Shown here: positions 53,743-61,603 of the stretch, piece by piece
Layout: each line of letters begins with the position of its first letter
How positions within the stretch are numbered: position 1 is the first letter of the stretch
From: Pseudomonadales bacterium
GTDB taxonomy: Bacteria; Pseudomonadota; Gammaproteobacteria; Pseudomonadales; Azotimanducaceae
NCBI GenBank assembly: GCA_016779565.1
Contig: JADHNJ010000004.1
Span: forward strand, 1 to 64,000
Direction of reading: 5' to 3'
Length of the DNA stretch: 64,000 nt
Program-made: the position numbers and the translations under genes
Notes under the pieces: generated by a model
Told to the model about the DNA's origin: nothing
What the model saw: the letters and a program-made list of their open reading frames with translations, nothing else
Database searches by the model: none

Positions 53743-55989
53743 ATGACGAAATACCGACGAAATTTTCAAAAATTTCAAGATAACGCGCCCTTTCAACACC
53801 TTGCTACGTCAGCAGCAACAATACTGTTGCTAGGGGTGTTAACTGCTTGTGGGGGCTCTGGGTCTTCTTCAGAGCCAATCAATCCTCCTGCCACGGGTGG
53901 GGGCGCTATTGAGCCTGAACCCACAGGTATGTTGGTGCGCGTAGACAGCGCCGACTTGCTCAAAGAAAAGATCACAGCAGGTATCCAGGCTTACGCTGAA
54001 ACCTATTTATCTGGTTCAAGAATCAACGAAGGTAGTGGCGTCGATGCTGGCGAAGACTTCGATTCAGGCGGCGACGATGCTGGTGGAGATGATGCCGGTG
54101 GAGATGATGCCGGTGGAGGTGATTCGGGTGGAGATGATTCGGGCGGAGATGATTCGGGTGGAGCCGATGGTGGGACAGGTTCCCCTGACGTTGGAGAATC
54201 GACGGCCTCAGATTCAGTCTCTGGCGGGACTGCATCGGTGGGGTTCACCACAACGTATACCCTTGAGACAAATGTAGATGAATATGACATCGTAAAATAC
54301 AACGGCGAACATATATTTATCGCCCCCAGTAGGGGGATGACCTGTTGTTTTGAATTTGACGATACGGTCGAGGTACTCGGCGATCAGGCGCTGTCGAGCG
54401 CAGATGGTATGGAGCAGGAGGATGCGTTTCCCGTCCGAGGTATTCGGGTTTTGGCAACTGACTCCGCGCTTGGTACCGCGGAAGAGGTGGCGCTCTTACC
54501 TGTCGCAGATGATCAAAGTATCGAGGGGCTGTATCTCTTAGACAATAGTTTGGTCGCGCTCACAAGCACGGCTTGGTGGGGGCGCTACGGTGATACCTAC
54601 TCGTTGCCTGATCGATGGCAGGGGGATGTTGTTGGCTTGAATGTGTACGACACCAGCGATGAGTATGCACAACGCCAGAGCCTGCAAATTGAGGGTGTTT
54701 TGGTGAACAGTCGACGAACCTCAGATGGCATTTTTGTGGTGACCCGATACACCCCCGATATTGAGGGGCTTAATTACTACCCCTCGGATTCAGAGTCCTT
54801 GGCCGAAAACGAAAATCTATTGGCGACGGTTGAACCGGAGACCTTCCTGCCGAGAATCGAGCGCAATGGCGAGATGCTTGACGTGCTTAGCTATGGCAGT
54901 TGCTATGCGGTAGACCCAGAAGCTGATGGTGCGCCAGCGGCTTCTGGCTATCCGATTATCTCGCTTATATTGCAGATTGATCCGGATACCTTGGAGGTGA
55001 AGAACGCCAGTTGCCTGATTGAGCCGGTGGATGGCGTTTACCTAACAACGGGTAATCTCTATTTTACCGCTAATCTGTGGGAGTCGGGTTCAGAAGAGAC
55101 TTTGATTCATCAGTTTGATGTTGTCGATGGCATTCACTATTTAGGTTCAGCGAGATTGCAGGGTGGACTGTTTCTTGGCGGTAACCGCGATTTCCGGTTG
55201 AATGAGTCGGGAGGTTATTTAAGAGCGGTTTTAAGCCAGTGGACAGACGATCCTGAAGATCGTATTGATCATCATATCTACATCATGTCGCCCTCAGACG
55301 ACAAGCCTGAGCTCCAGATCGTTGGACAGTTACCCAATCCATCGCGGCCGGATGAGATAGGTAAACCCAACGAAGATCTTTTTGGTGTTCGGTTTTTGGG
55401 CGACCGCGCCTACTTGGTGACCTTTGAGCAAATAGACCCTTTATATGCCATTGATCTAACGGACCCTGCGGATCCATTTGTCGCAGGCAGTCTAGAAATA
55501 CCAGGGTTTTCAAACTTTTTGCATCCCGTCAGTGAGGCGGTGTTGATGGGGCTCGGGCAAATCGAGGGGCGGGTTAAGATCGAATTTTTCGATGTAGAAG
55601 ATTTAAGTCTACCTAGGTCAATAGGCGAAGTGATTTTGGATGATTCATTAGCTTACAGTTACTCAGAGGCCGAGTGGAACCGAAAAGCATTTACATACTG
55701 GCGGCGCTCTGCGGATGGCCATCGGATGACAATTCCTGTATCTGGGTATCTAGAGAATACCTGGGAATGGGTTTCGCGGCTTTATCTCTTTGATATCGTT
55801 AATCCCAATGATCCGGCCCAATTGATGTTGACCTCTCCGGGCTTTATGTCCGTAAAAACCAATGAATTAGGTATTTACGGTGCTGAGCCTAGAGCGATTT
55901 TGCATGAAGACGCGGTGTTTTGGATTCTTGATCAAGAAGTGTTCAGCGCACTTTGGGGCAATCCGACTCAGGCAACGCGAGCGAGGTAG
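53743..55989 (+). CDS. Beta-propeller-domain lipoprotein with an acidic Gly-Asp repeat linker
   Basis: 748 residues from ATG 53743 (a longer frame starts at 53686). The N-terminal signal ends in lipobox LTAC followed by GGSGSS, so it is a predicted lipoprotein with the Cys near residue 36. After an N-terminal segment LVRVDSADLLKEKITAG comes a low-complexity linker of seven GGDDA/GGDDS-like units (residues 109-143), then TTYTLETNVDEYDIVKYNGE, which opens the secreted beta-propeller domain (PF09826 type). Such proteins are surface or periplasmic; their ligands are unknown. The Asp-rich linker may bind calcium. Confidence 0.82.
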   Translation: MTKYRRNFQKFQDNAPFQHLATSAATILLLGVLTACGGSGSSSEPINPPATGGGAIEPEPTGMLVRVDSADLLKEKITAGIQAYAETYLSGSRINEGSGVDAGEDFDSGGDDAGGDDAGGDDAGGGDSGGDDSGGDDSGGADGGTGSPDVGESTASDSVSGGTASVGFTTTYTLETNVDEYDIVKYNGEHIFIAPSRGMTCCFEFDDTVEVLGDQALSSADGMEQEDAFPVRGIRVLATDSALGTAEEVALLPVADDQSIEGLYLLDNSLVALTSTAWWGRYGDTYSLPDRWQGDVVGLNVYDTSDEYAQRQSLQIEGVLVNSRRTSDGIFVVTRYTPDIEGLNYYPSDSESLAENENLLATVEPETFLPRIERNGEMLDVLSYGSCYAVDPEADGAPAASGYPIISLILQIDPDTLEVKNASCLIEPVDGVYLTTGNLYFTANLWESGSEETLIHQFDVVDGIHYLGSARLQGGLFLGGNRDFRLNESGGYLRAVLSQWTDDPEDRIDHHIYIMSPSDDKPELQIVGQLPNPSRPDEIGKPNEDLFGVRFLGDRAYLVTFEQIDPLYAIDLTDPADPFVAGSLEIPGFSNFLHPVSEAVLMGLGQIEGRVKIEFFDVEDLSLPRSIGEVILDDSLAYSYSEAEWNRKAFTYWRRSADGHRMTIPVSGYLENTWEWVSRLYLFDIVNPNDPAQLMLTSPGFMSVKTNELGIYGAEPRAILHEDAVFWILDQEVFSALWGNPTQATRAR
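54067..54171 (+). repeat. Seven in-frame 15-bp repeats encoding GGDD(A/S)-type units
   Basis: Seven 15-base units from 54067 to 54171 encode GGDDA, GGDDA, GGDDA, GGGDS, GGDDS, GGDDS and GGADG. Copies two and three (54082-54111) are identical, and later copies differ by a few bases. The unit length is a multiple of three, so copy-number change would alter linker length without a frameshift. Confidence 0.92.
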
Positions 55990-56321
55990 GGAGGGTCAGC
56001 TAGGCGCTATCCTCATTCATTCCAGGATAATTTCATTTTTGTAAATCAGCGTTTGCTTAAACCCCGTGAAGACCAAGAGCAGGCACCGGGTGTCAAAACA
56101 GAGTCTGCAAAGGAACAACGCCGGAAATTCGGGTCTAGGTCAAGCGGAGTGCTCGAGCGATTAGCAGGACCCTGAGCGCTGAGGAGCGAAGACACTCCGC
56201 CCAAAACCCATCGGGTTAAGCATAGAGCTGACCGCAAAAAGGGGTAATGCAGAAAGCTCCAGTCAGTGTGACGCGCTGATAAGTACAGGCAGTGGTTAAC
56301 AAGCAATTAAAGGTAAAGAGT
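55990..56321. other. 332-base spacer with a possible terminator and a long inverted repeat
   Basis: No gene recognised. TATCCT (56008-56013) and AGGATA (56024-56029) form a 6-bp stem followed by AATTTCATTTTTG, a weak terminator candidate for the propeller gene. Further on, GCGGAGTG (56144-56151) pairs with CACTCCGC (56193-56200) around 41 bases that contain smaller complementary segments, suggesting a structured RNA or hairpin. Confidence 0.45.
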
Positions 56322-57434
56322 ATGCGTGCTGGTTCTATGTCGGCGATGTTGTTAGGGCTTCTGGCCTCAGGATGCTCGAGCTTGGTGGCAAAAGTGTTCC
56401 CGTTGGAAGATTTACCTGCTCCTGATGGCCCCTTTGCCGTAGGCGTTAACTTCTTTGAATGGGTCGATCCGAACCGTGAGGAGCTATTCACCACAGACCC
56501 TGATGATCGGCGGCGACTGGTTGGTCAAGTTTGGTATCCAGCCACGCCATCCGCAGTCGGTGAACGTCTGCCTTATTTGGATCGACCCGACAGACGTCTT
56601 GATATGATCAGCTATCAGTCGGGGTTGCCCAAATTTATGATCCGCCACATGGCTAAGGTCAAGACCCATGCAATTTTAGGGGCGCCGCTCCTTGAAAGTG
56701 CAACGCCTCTTCCATTAGTGCTGTTTTCTCATGGCCTCAGTGGCATGAAAAACCAGAACACGATTCAAGCAGAAACGCTAGCAAGCCATGGTTTCGTGGT
56801 CGTGAGTGTGGATCATGCTTACGATGCGTTTCTAACATTGTTCGAAGATGGCACGGAGGCAGATTATCGCTCCGCAGACACCGAAAATCGGCAGGGCGAT
56901 GATTTTTGGGCCTTTCGATTGCCCCAGCTGAAAACGCGTACCAAGGATCTTGTCTTTGTACTGAATGAAATTGAGCGCTTATCGGTGACTGACGCCTTCT
57001 GGGCGCAAGTCAGCCTTGAGTCGGTCGGCGCGTTTGGCCATTCCTTCGGAGGCGCGACAGCATTGATGGCGGCGACCGAGGATGCAAGGATTGGTCGTTG
57101 CCTAGCGTTGGATGGCTGGATGTTACCAGTGCCAACAGATATTGTGCGATCCGGCATCAGCAAACCTTTTCACTATCTCGGGCAGGCAGCCTGGGATGAT
57201 CCTTTGAATTATAAAAAGTTGGAAAGATTTTTGGCCGCTTCGAGTCAAGGCACAAAGCAACTCGTGCCAGGAACCAAACATTTCGATTACTCTGATGCGC
57301 CGCAGTTTTCAGATTTAGCCAAGCGTTTTGGCCTGTCAGGTAGTCTGCCAAGATCAGAATTGAGAGCATTGATAGACGATACTGTGCTCGATTTTTTTCA
57401 AGGTAAGACTATGGATACAAGAGACCCGGATTAA
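56322..57434 (+). CDS. PAF-acetylhydrolase-like alpha/beta hydrolase, lipoprotein
   Basis: 370 residues from ATG 56322 (AAAGGTAAAGAG upstream). The N-terminus ends in lipobox LASGC, so it is membrane-anchored. Typical elements of the platelet-activating-factor acetylhydrolase group: VGQVWYPATPS, LPLVLFSHGLSGMKN (oxyanion region) and nucleophile elbow GAFGHSFGGATALM; the His is probably in GTKHFDYSD. It hydrolyses short acyl esters, perhaps of oxidised lipids or polymers; substrate is inference. Its end overlaps the convergent SDR by 4 bases. Confidence 0.87.
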   Translation: MRAGSMSAMLLGLLASGCSSLVAKVFPLEDLPAPDGPFAVGVNFFEWVDPNREELFTTDPDDRRRLVGQVWYPATPSAVGERLPYLDRPDRRLDMISYQSGLPKFMIRHMAKVKTHAILGAPLLESATPLPLVLFSHGLSGMKNQNTIQAETLASHGFVVVSVDHAYDAFLTLFEDGTEADYRSADTENRQGDDFWAFRLPQLKTRTKDLVFVLNEIERLSVTDAFWAQVSLESVGAFGHSFGGATALMAATEDARIGRCLALDGWMLPVPTDIVRSGISKPFHYLGQAAWDDPLNYKKLERFLAASSQGTKQLVPGTKHFDYSDAPQFSDLAKRFGLSGSLPRSELRALIDDTVLDFFQGKTMDTRDPD

Positions 57435-58222
57435 TCGGGATCAATAAGTCCATACGCAGCTTGAACTTCGGTCACCGTTAAGATTTGCCCTGATCGGACA
57501 GCGATATCCGGGTCTGCCGACAATGCTGCAATCGCCCGGCCACTTAATCTAACCGATTGGGCATCATCGCCCGTCAATGTCATTTTTCCTTGGGCGACCA
57601 TGTCCAGAATAAATTCGGTTTTAACCTTAGAAGGCGATAGCGATAAAGCAGAAACGCCGAAGGGTGCTAGTTCATGAGCAAAGTCTTTGGCCATTCGATC
57701 AACGCCAGCCTTGCCAACACCGTAGCTAGCACTAAAGACATACTCGCGTCCCCCTCGTGACGAGATGTTAACAATGAGGCCCTGGCCGGCTTTTATCATA
57801 ATCGGTGCGGCGAAGACACTGGCCGTATAATAGCCTCTAAGGCCGACGCCACATTGATCATCCCAGACTGAAATTGGATGCTCCCAAAAGCCTTTGTTCA
57901 TAGCTGGTGGATTAGGTATTTGGTAGACGTTATTGACTAAGATATCGAGCCGTCCCGCTTCTACCGCAACGCGGTTAAAAAGCGCCTCAACTTCATGGTC
58001 ATTATTATGATCAACTTGCACCGGAATTGGCCGGCCTCCCAAGGCGCTAGCCGAAGCCTCTGTAGCCTCGAGTGTCATAGGATCAGGTGGAATATTGTCG
58101 CTGCGGGATCTGCCGGTGAAGTAAACTGTGCAGCCATATTCACATAAGCCCTCGACGATACCTTTGCCGATGCCTTTGCTGGCTCCGGTTACAACGGCGA
58201 CTTTACCGGTTAAATCGGTCAT
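57431..58222 (-). CDS. Short-chain dehydrogenase/reductase
   Basis: 263 residues, ATG behind AAGGAGCATCACCC. Classical SDR: coenzyme motif VVTGASKGIGKGI, NNVY in LDILVNNVYQIPN (the N-N-A-G position), Ser in LIVNISSRGG and the Y-x-x-x-K in SASYGVGKAG. The C-terminus lacks a membrane segment. It oxidises or reduces an alcohol/ketone with NAD(P); substrate unknown. Confidence 0.92.
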   Translation of the reverse strand: MTDLTGKVAVVTGASKGIGKGIVEGLCEYGCTVYFTGRSRSDNIPPDPMTLEATEASASALGGRPIPVQVDHNNDHEVEALFNRVAVEAGRLDILVNNVYQIPNPPAMNKGFWEHPISVWDDQCGVGLRGYYTASVFAAPIMIKAGQGLIVNISSRGGREYVFSASYGVGKAGVDRMAKDFAHELAPFGVSALSLSPSKVKTEFILDMVAQGKMTLTGDDAQSVRLSGRAIAALSADPDIAVRSGQILTVTEVQAAYGLIDPD

Positions 58223-58317
58223 GGGTGATGCTCCTTAGCATGGTTGTGAAGCGGGTTCTTGTGATGAATTGGGACGTCTGTCTTATCTGTAAAGGTACAC
58301 AGCGCTCGTCAATACCT

Positions 58318-59163
58318 TCAGTTGGAAATCAATTCTGTACCGAGTATCTCCAAATCGCGCATCATAGTCTCTTGAGGATAAAATCCCAGCATCGGGATTA
58401 AGCGATGGACCCCCAACGCAGCGTAGTCTTCAAGCATAGTTCGGGTAGGCGGCTTCGGGGGGGTGATGCTGATTTCGATATCACCCAAGTGGTCAGGCCG
58501 CTCAAATTGCCCTCGCGCATCCTTCAGAGTAGCGAGCGCTTTATCAGCAGCTTTAACATCCATAGCAAAGCCATACCAACCATGGCCTTGGGTTACGGTG
58601 CGGCGCATCGCGGCAGGGCTCGCGCCACCAATATGAAGGGGCGGGCCTTCAGGCTGAAGAGGCCTGGGTTGGGCCTGAATACCGTTAAAACGGTAGTACT
58701 TCCCTTGGTAGCTCGGTTTAGCTTGACCCCATAGCGCACGCATGGCGTCAATGCTTTCATCTGTTCTTGGACCTCGGCTCTCAAAATCAACGCCTAGCGC
58801 CTCGAATTCTTGATGTAGGTACCCAGCACCAATACCAAATAATAATCTTCCCTCACAAATCAGATCGAGCGTTGCAATTTCTTTGGCCAAAACCACCGGA
58901 TTTCTTTGGGCAACGAGCGTGATCCCAGTGCCTAGCTTAATGGTGTTAGTGACACCCGCTAAAAAAGCAAGATACGCGGGTGGGTGTGCCATAGGCGTGT
59001 CGGGGTCAGCGGGAGAAGGCGGTTGGCGCGGGTCAGGTAAAACAACGTGTTCACCAGTCCAGAGAGATTCAAATCCAAGCGCTTCAGCATGCTGGGCGAT
59101 AACCTTAGCGCGCTGAGGTGCAGCGAGGTAATTCATGTTGATGCCAAATAGTCCGATCTTCAT
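58318..59163 (-). CDS. LLM-class flavin/F420-dependent oxidoreductase, second copy
   Basis: 281 residues, with the family start KIGLFGINMNYLAAPQRAKV, the segment LGFESLWTGEHVVLPDP, IKLGTGITLVAQRNPVVLAK and RLLFGIGAGYLHQEFEALGV of the group usually annotated as probable F420-dependent. It is not closely similar to the copy at 34408-35286. Cofactor in this organism is uncertain. Divergent from the acylase gene. Confidence 0.9.
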   Translation of the reverse strand: MKIGLFGINMNYLAAPQRAKVIAQHAEALGFESLWTGEHVVLPDPRQPPSPADPDTPMAHPPAYLAFLAGVTNTIKLGTGITLVAQRNPVVLAKEIATLDLICEGRLLFGIGAGYLHQEFEALGVDFESRGPRTDESIDAMRALWGQAKPSYQGKYYRFNGIQAQPRPLQPEGPPLHIGGASPAAMRRTVTQGHGWYGFAMDVKAADKALATLKDARGQFERPDHLGDIEISITPPKPPTRTMLEDYAALGVHRLIPMLGFYPQETMMRDLEILGTELISN

Positions 59164-59271
59164 AGGGTCTCCGTTTGGCTCTAGGTGATGGATTAACGCC
59201 TCAATAAAATGCCACCCGCCCGGGTGACGTAAACTTTGTTATGGTAACGCTTTTTAGCGAGGTGGTGCATC

Positions 59272-61491
59272 ATGGTTGTAAGATCTATTCGCCTCTTCGG
59301 TTTGATTGCTTTGATGGTACTAACGGGTTGCGTAAGACAGCCCGTGACACCCCCAGAGGCTGTTCAAGCAGAGATTGAGCGTTGGCAGGCGCAAGCTAGC
59401 CGGGTTGAGATCATTCGGGACCAGTTTGGGGTACCCCACGTTTATGGGCAGTCGGATGCTGATGCTGTCTTTGGCCTGCTCTATGCGCATGCAGAAGATG
59501 ATTTTCCAAGAATCGAGCAGAATTACATTTGGGCGACTGGTCGATTGGCTGAAGTGGAGGGCCGGTCGGGGCTCGCTAGTGATATTCGGGCGCGCCTGTT
59601 TATGACTGTGGATGAAGCCAAGAGCGCCCTTGCGGCAGCACCCCCTTGGCTTCAGGCGCTTTGTCAGGCCTTTGCAGACGGCCTTAATTTTTACCTCTAC
59701 TCTCATCCAGAAGTAAAACCTCGTTTGATTACGCGTTTTGAGCCCTGGATGCCGTTATTTTTTAGCGAAGGCTCCATTGGCGGTGACATAGAACAAGTGC
59801 CCCTGGCGGGCATAGAGGCTTTTTACGGTTTGGACAACGATCAGCAAGGACTTGTCCATGTTGGCCAAGGATTGGGTGATCTCGATCTAGAGCCCAGAGG
59901 CAGTAATGGTATTGCGATCGCTAAACCTTTGACCGCCAATGGACATTCACTTTTGCTCATTAATCCGCACACGTCATTTTATTTCAGAGGCGAGGCGCAC
60001 GTCGTTAGTGAAGAGGGGCTTAATGCCTACGGTGGTGTGACCTGGGGACAGTTTTTTATTTATCAGGGCTTTAACGAAAAAACTGGATGGATGCACACTT
60101 CGACTCGTTTGGATTTTATGGATGAGTTCTTAGAGGAAATAGTGGTTCAAGATGGGCAACGGTTATATCGCTACGGCGATGAGCTTCGACCGGTGATCAC
60201 GTTTACCGAGACCTTCGGGGTGATGACGAAAGAAGGGCTCGTCAGTCAGGCTATCGACTTGCATCGAACGCACCACGGACCTGTGACTGGACAGCAAGGA
60301 GATTATTGGATCGCAACGGCAATGAATTGGGATCCCGTGCCAGCCCTTGAACAATCTTTTGTTCGAACCAAACAAACGGACCTGTCTGGTTTTCTGACAA
60401 TGATGAATATCCGAAAAAATTCCTCGAACAATACGGTCTTCGCGGATGCCGACGGTAATATTGCTTACTTTCACGGAAATTTTGTGCCAAGGCGCAGTTC
60501 TAGGTTCGATTACAGTCATCCGGTGCTAGGAAGCGATCCGGACACGGACTGGCAGGGTATTCATGAAATCGATGAACTCGTACGGGTCATTAATCCCATC
60601 AATGGTTGGGTTCAAAATTGTAATTCAACGCCTGCCAGCGCAGCCGGTGCGCACAGTCCCAAGCTTGATCATTATCCATCATACATGGCGCCTGACCCTG
60701 AGAATTTTCGAGGCCTGCATGCCGTTGCGTTGTTAGAAGGATCTAGTAACTGGACCTTAGAGGGTTTGATAGCGGCAGCTTACGATTCCAACCTCCCGGC
60801 TTTTAAGGCGCTGATTCCTGGGCTTGTGCAGGCTGTAGATGGGTCTCCTGAGCTATCATCCGATGTGGTGCGTGCGGCGAGTCTGCTGGCTAACTGGGAT
60901 TACACAGCCAGCGTAGATTCGATTCCATTGACCTTGGCGCATTTCTACGGAATGCACTATTTGCGAGACGGTCAAAGGCCCGCAGGATATTCTGAATTAG
61001 ACTTGCTCACCCACTTCGGAATTACCTCAGATCCTAGTGAGCGGCTGAAAATATTCACTCAAACTCTCAAGGATCTAACCGATAGATACGGCCAATGGGA
61101 TTTACCCTGGGGTGCGGTGAATCGGTTGCAGCGATTGACCGGGGATATTCTCCAACCTCACGACGATCTCCAGCCAAGTTTGCCTATTGGGTTAGCTTCC
61201 GGCCGATGGGGCGCGCTGGCCTCTTTCGGATCCAAGCGCTTCGAGGGTACACAAAAACTTTATGGCAGTTCTGGTAATAGTTTTGTGGCAGCAGTTGAAT
61301 TTGGGCCTAAGCTTCGGGCCAAAAGCTTACTGGCGGGAGGACAAAGTGGCGACCCCGCTTCACCGCATTTCTTCGATCAAGCACTTGCCTACCAGCAAGG
61401 CAAATTCAAAGACGTGGCTTTTTATCGTGAGGACGTTGAGTCCCAGGCTACCCGGCGTTATCAGCCTGGAAACGAAAAGCTATCTCGATGA
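59272..61491 (+). CDS. Penicillin-acylase-family Ntn hydrolase, lipoprotein precursor
   Basis: 739 residues with lipobox LTGC at about residues 17-20. An alpha-chain-like part (VEIIRDQFGVPHVYGQSDAD, GLLYAHAEDDFPRIEQNYIW) is followed by the self-cleavage site: Gly-Ser in EPRGSNGIAIAK, with Ser211 predicted as the N-terminal nucleophile of the beta chain after autoproteolysis. Beta chain has PHTSFYFRGEAHVVSEEGLN. This family includes penicillin G acylase, quorum-lactone acylases such as PvdQ/AHL acylase and aculeacin-type acylases; the exact substrate is unknown. Periplasmic or outer-membrane-anchored is predicted. Confidence 0.92.
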   Translation: MVVRSIRLFGLIALMVLTGCVRQPVTPPEAVQAEIERWQAQASRVEIIRDQFGVPHVYGQSDADAVFGLLYAHAEDDFPRIEQNYIWATGRLAEVEGRSGLASDIRARLFMTVDEAKSALAAAPPWLQALCQAFADGLNFYLYSHPEVKPRLITRFEPWMPLFFSEGSIGGDIEQVPLAGIEAFYGLDNDQQGLVHVGQGLGDLDLEPRGSNGIAIAKPLTANGHSLLLINPHTSFYFRGEAHVVSEEGLNAYGGVTWGQFFIYQGFNEKTGWMHTSTRLDFMDEFLEEIVVQDGQRLYRYGDELRPVITFTETFGVMTKEGLVSQAIDLHRTHHGPVTGQQGDYWIATAMNWDPVPALEQSFVRTKQTDLSGFLTMMNIRKNSSNNTVFADADGNIAYFHGNFVPRRSSRFDYSHPVLGSDPDTDWQGIHEIDELVRVINPINGWVQNCNSTPASAAGAHSPKLDHYPSYMAPDPENFRGLHAVALLEGSSNWTLEGLIAAAYDSNLPAFKALIPGLVQAVDGSPELSSDVVRAASLLANWDYTASVDSIPLTLAHFYGMHYLRDGQRPAGYSELDLLTHFGITSDPSERLKIFTQTLKDLTDRYGQWDLPWGAVNRLQRLTGDILQPHDDLQPSLPIGLASGRWGALASFGSKRFEGTQKLYGSSGNSFVAAVEFGPKLRAKSLLAGGQSGDPASPHFFDQALAYQQGKFKDVAFYREDVESQATRRYQPGNEKLSR

Positions 61492-61546
61492 AAATCCTAC
61501 GGCGACAGGCACTGCCGCCGAAAATGCAATAAGACGTGGCGTGGGC

Positions 61547-61561
61547 GACGCTCCAAGCGTC
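61547..61561. terminator. Hairpin between convergent acylase and P450 genes
   Basis: GACGCT (61547-61552), loop CCA, AGCGTC (61556-61561), extended by GGG/CCC across a small bulge (61543-61545 with 61564-61566). It lies in the 112-base convergent spacer but has no T-run on either strand, so it is only a possible bidirectional terminator. Confidence 0.35.
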
Positions 61562-61603
61562 TACCCAGGGTCATTGATCGATAGATTTATTCAACGCCAG
61601 TGA

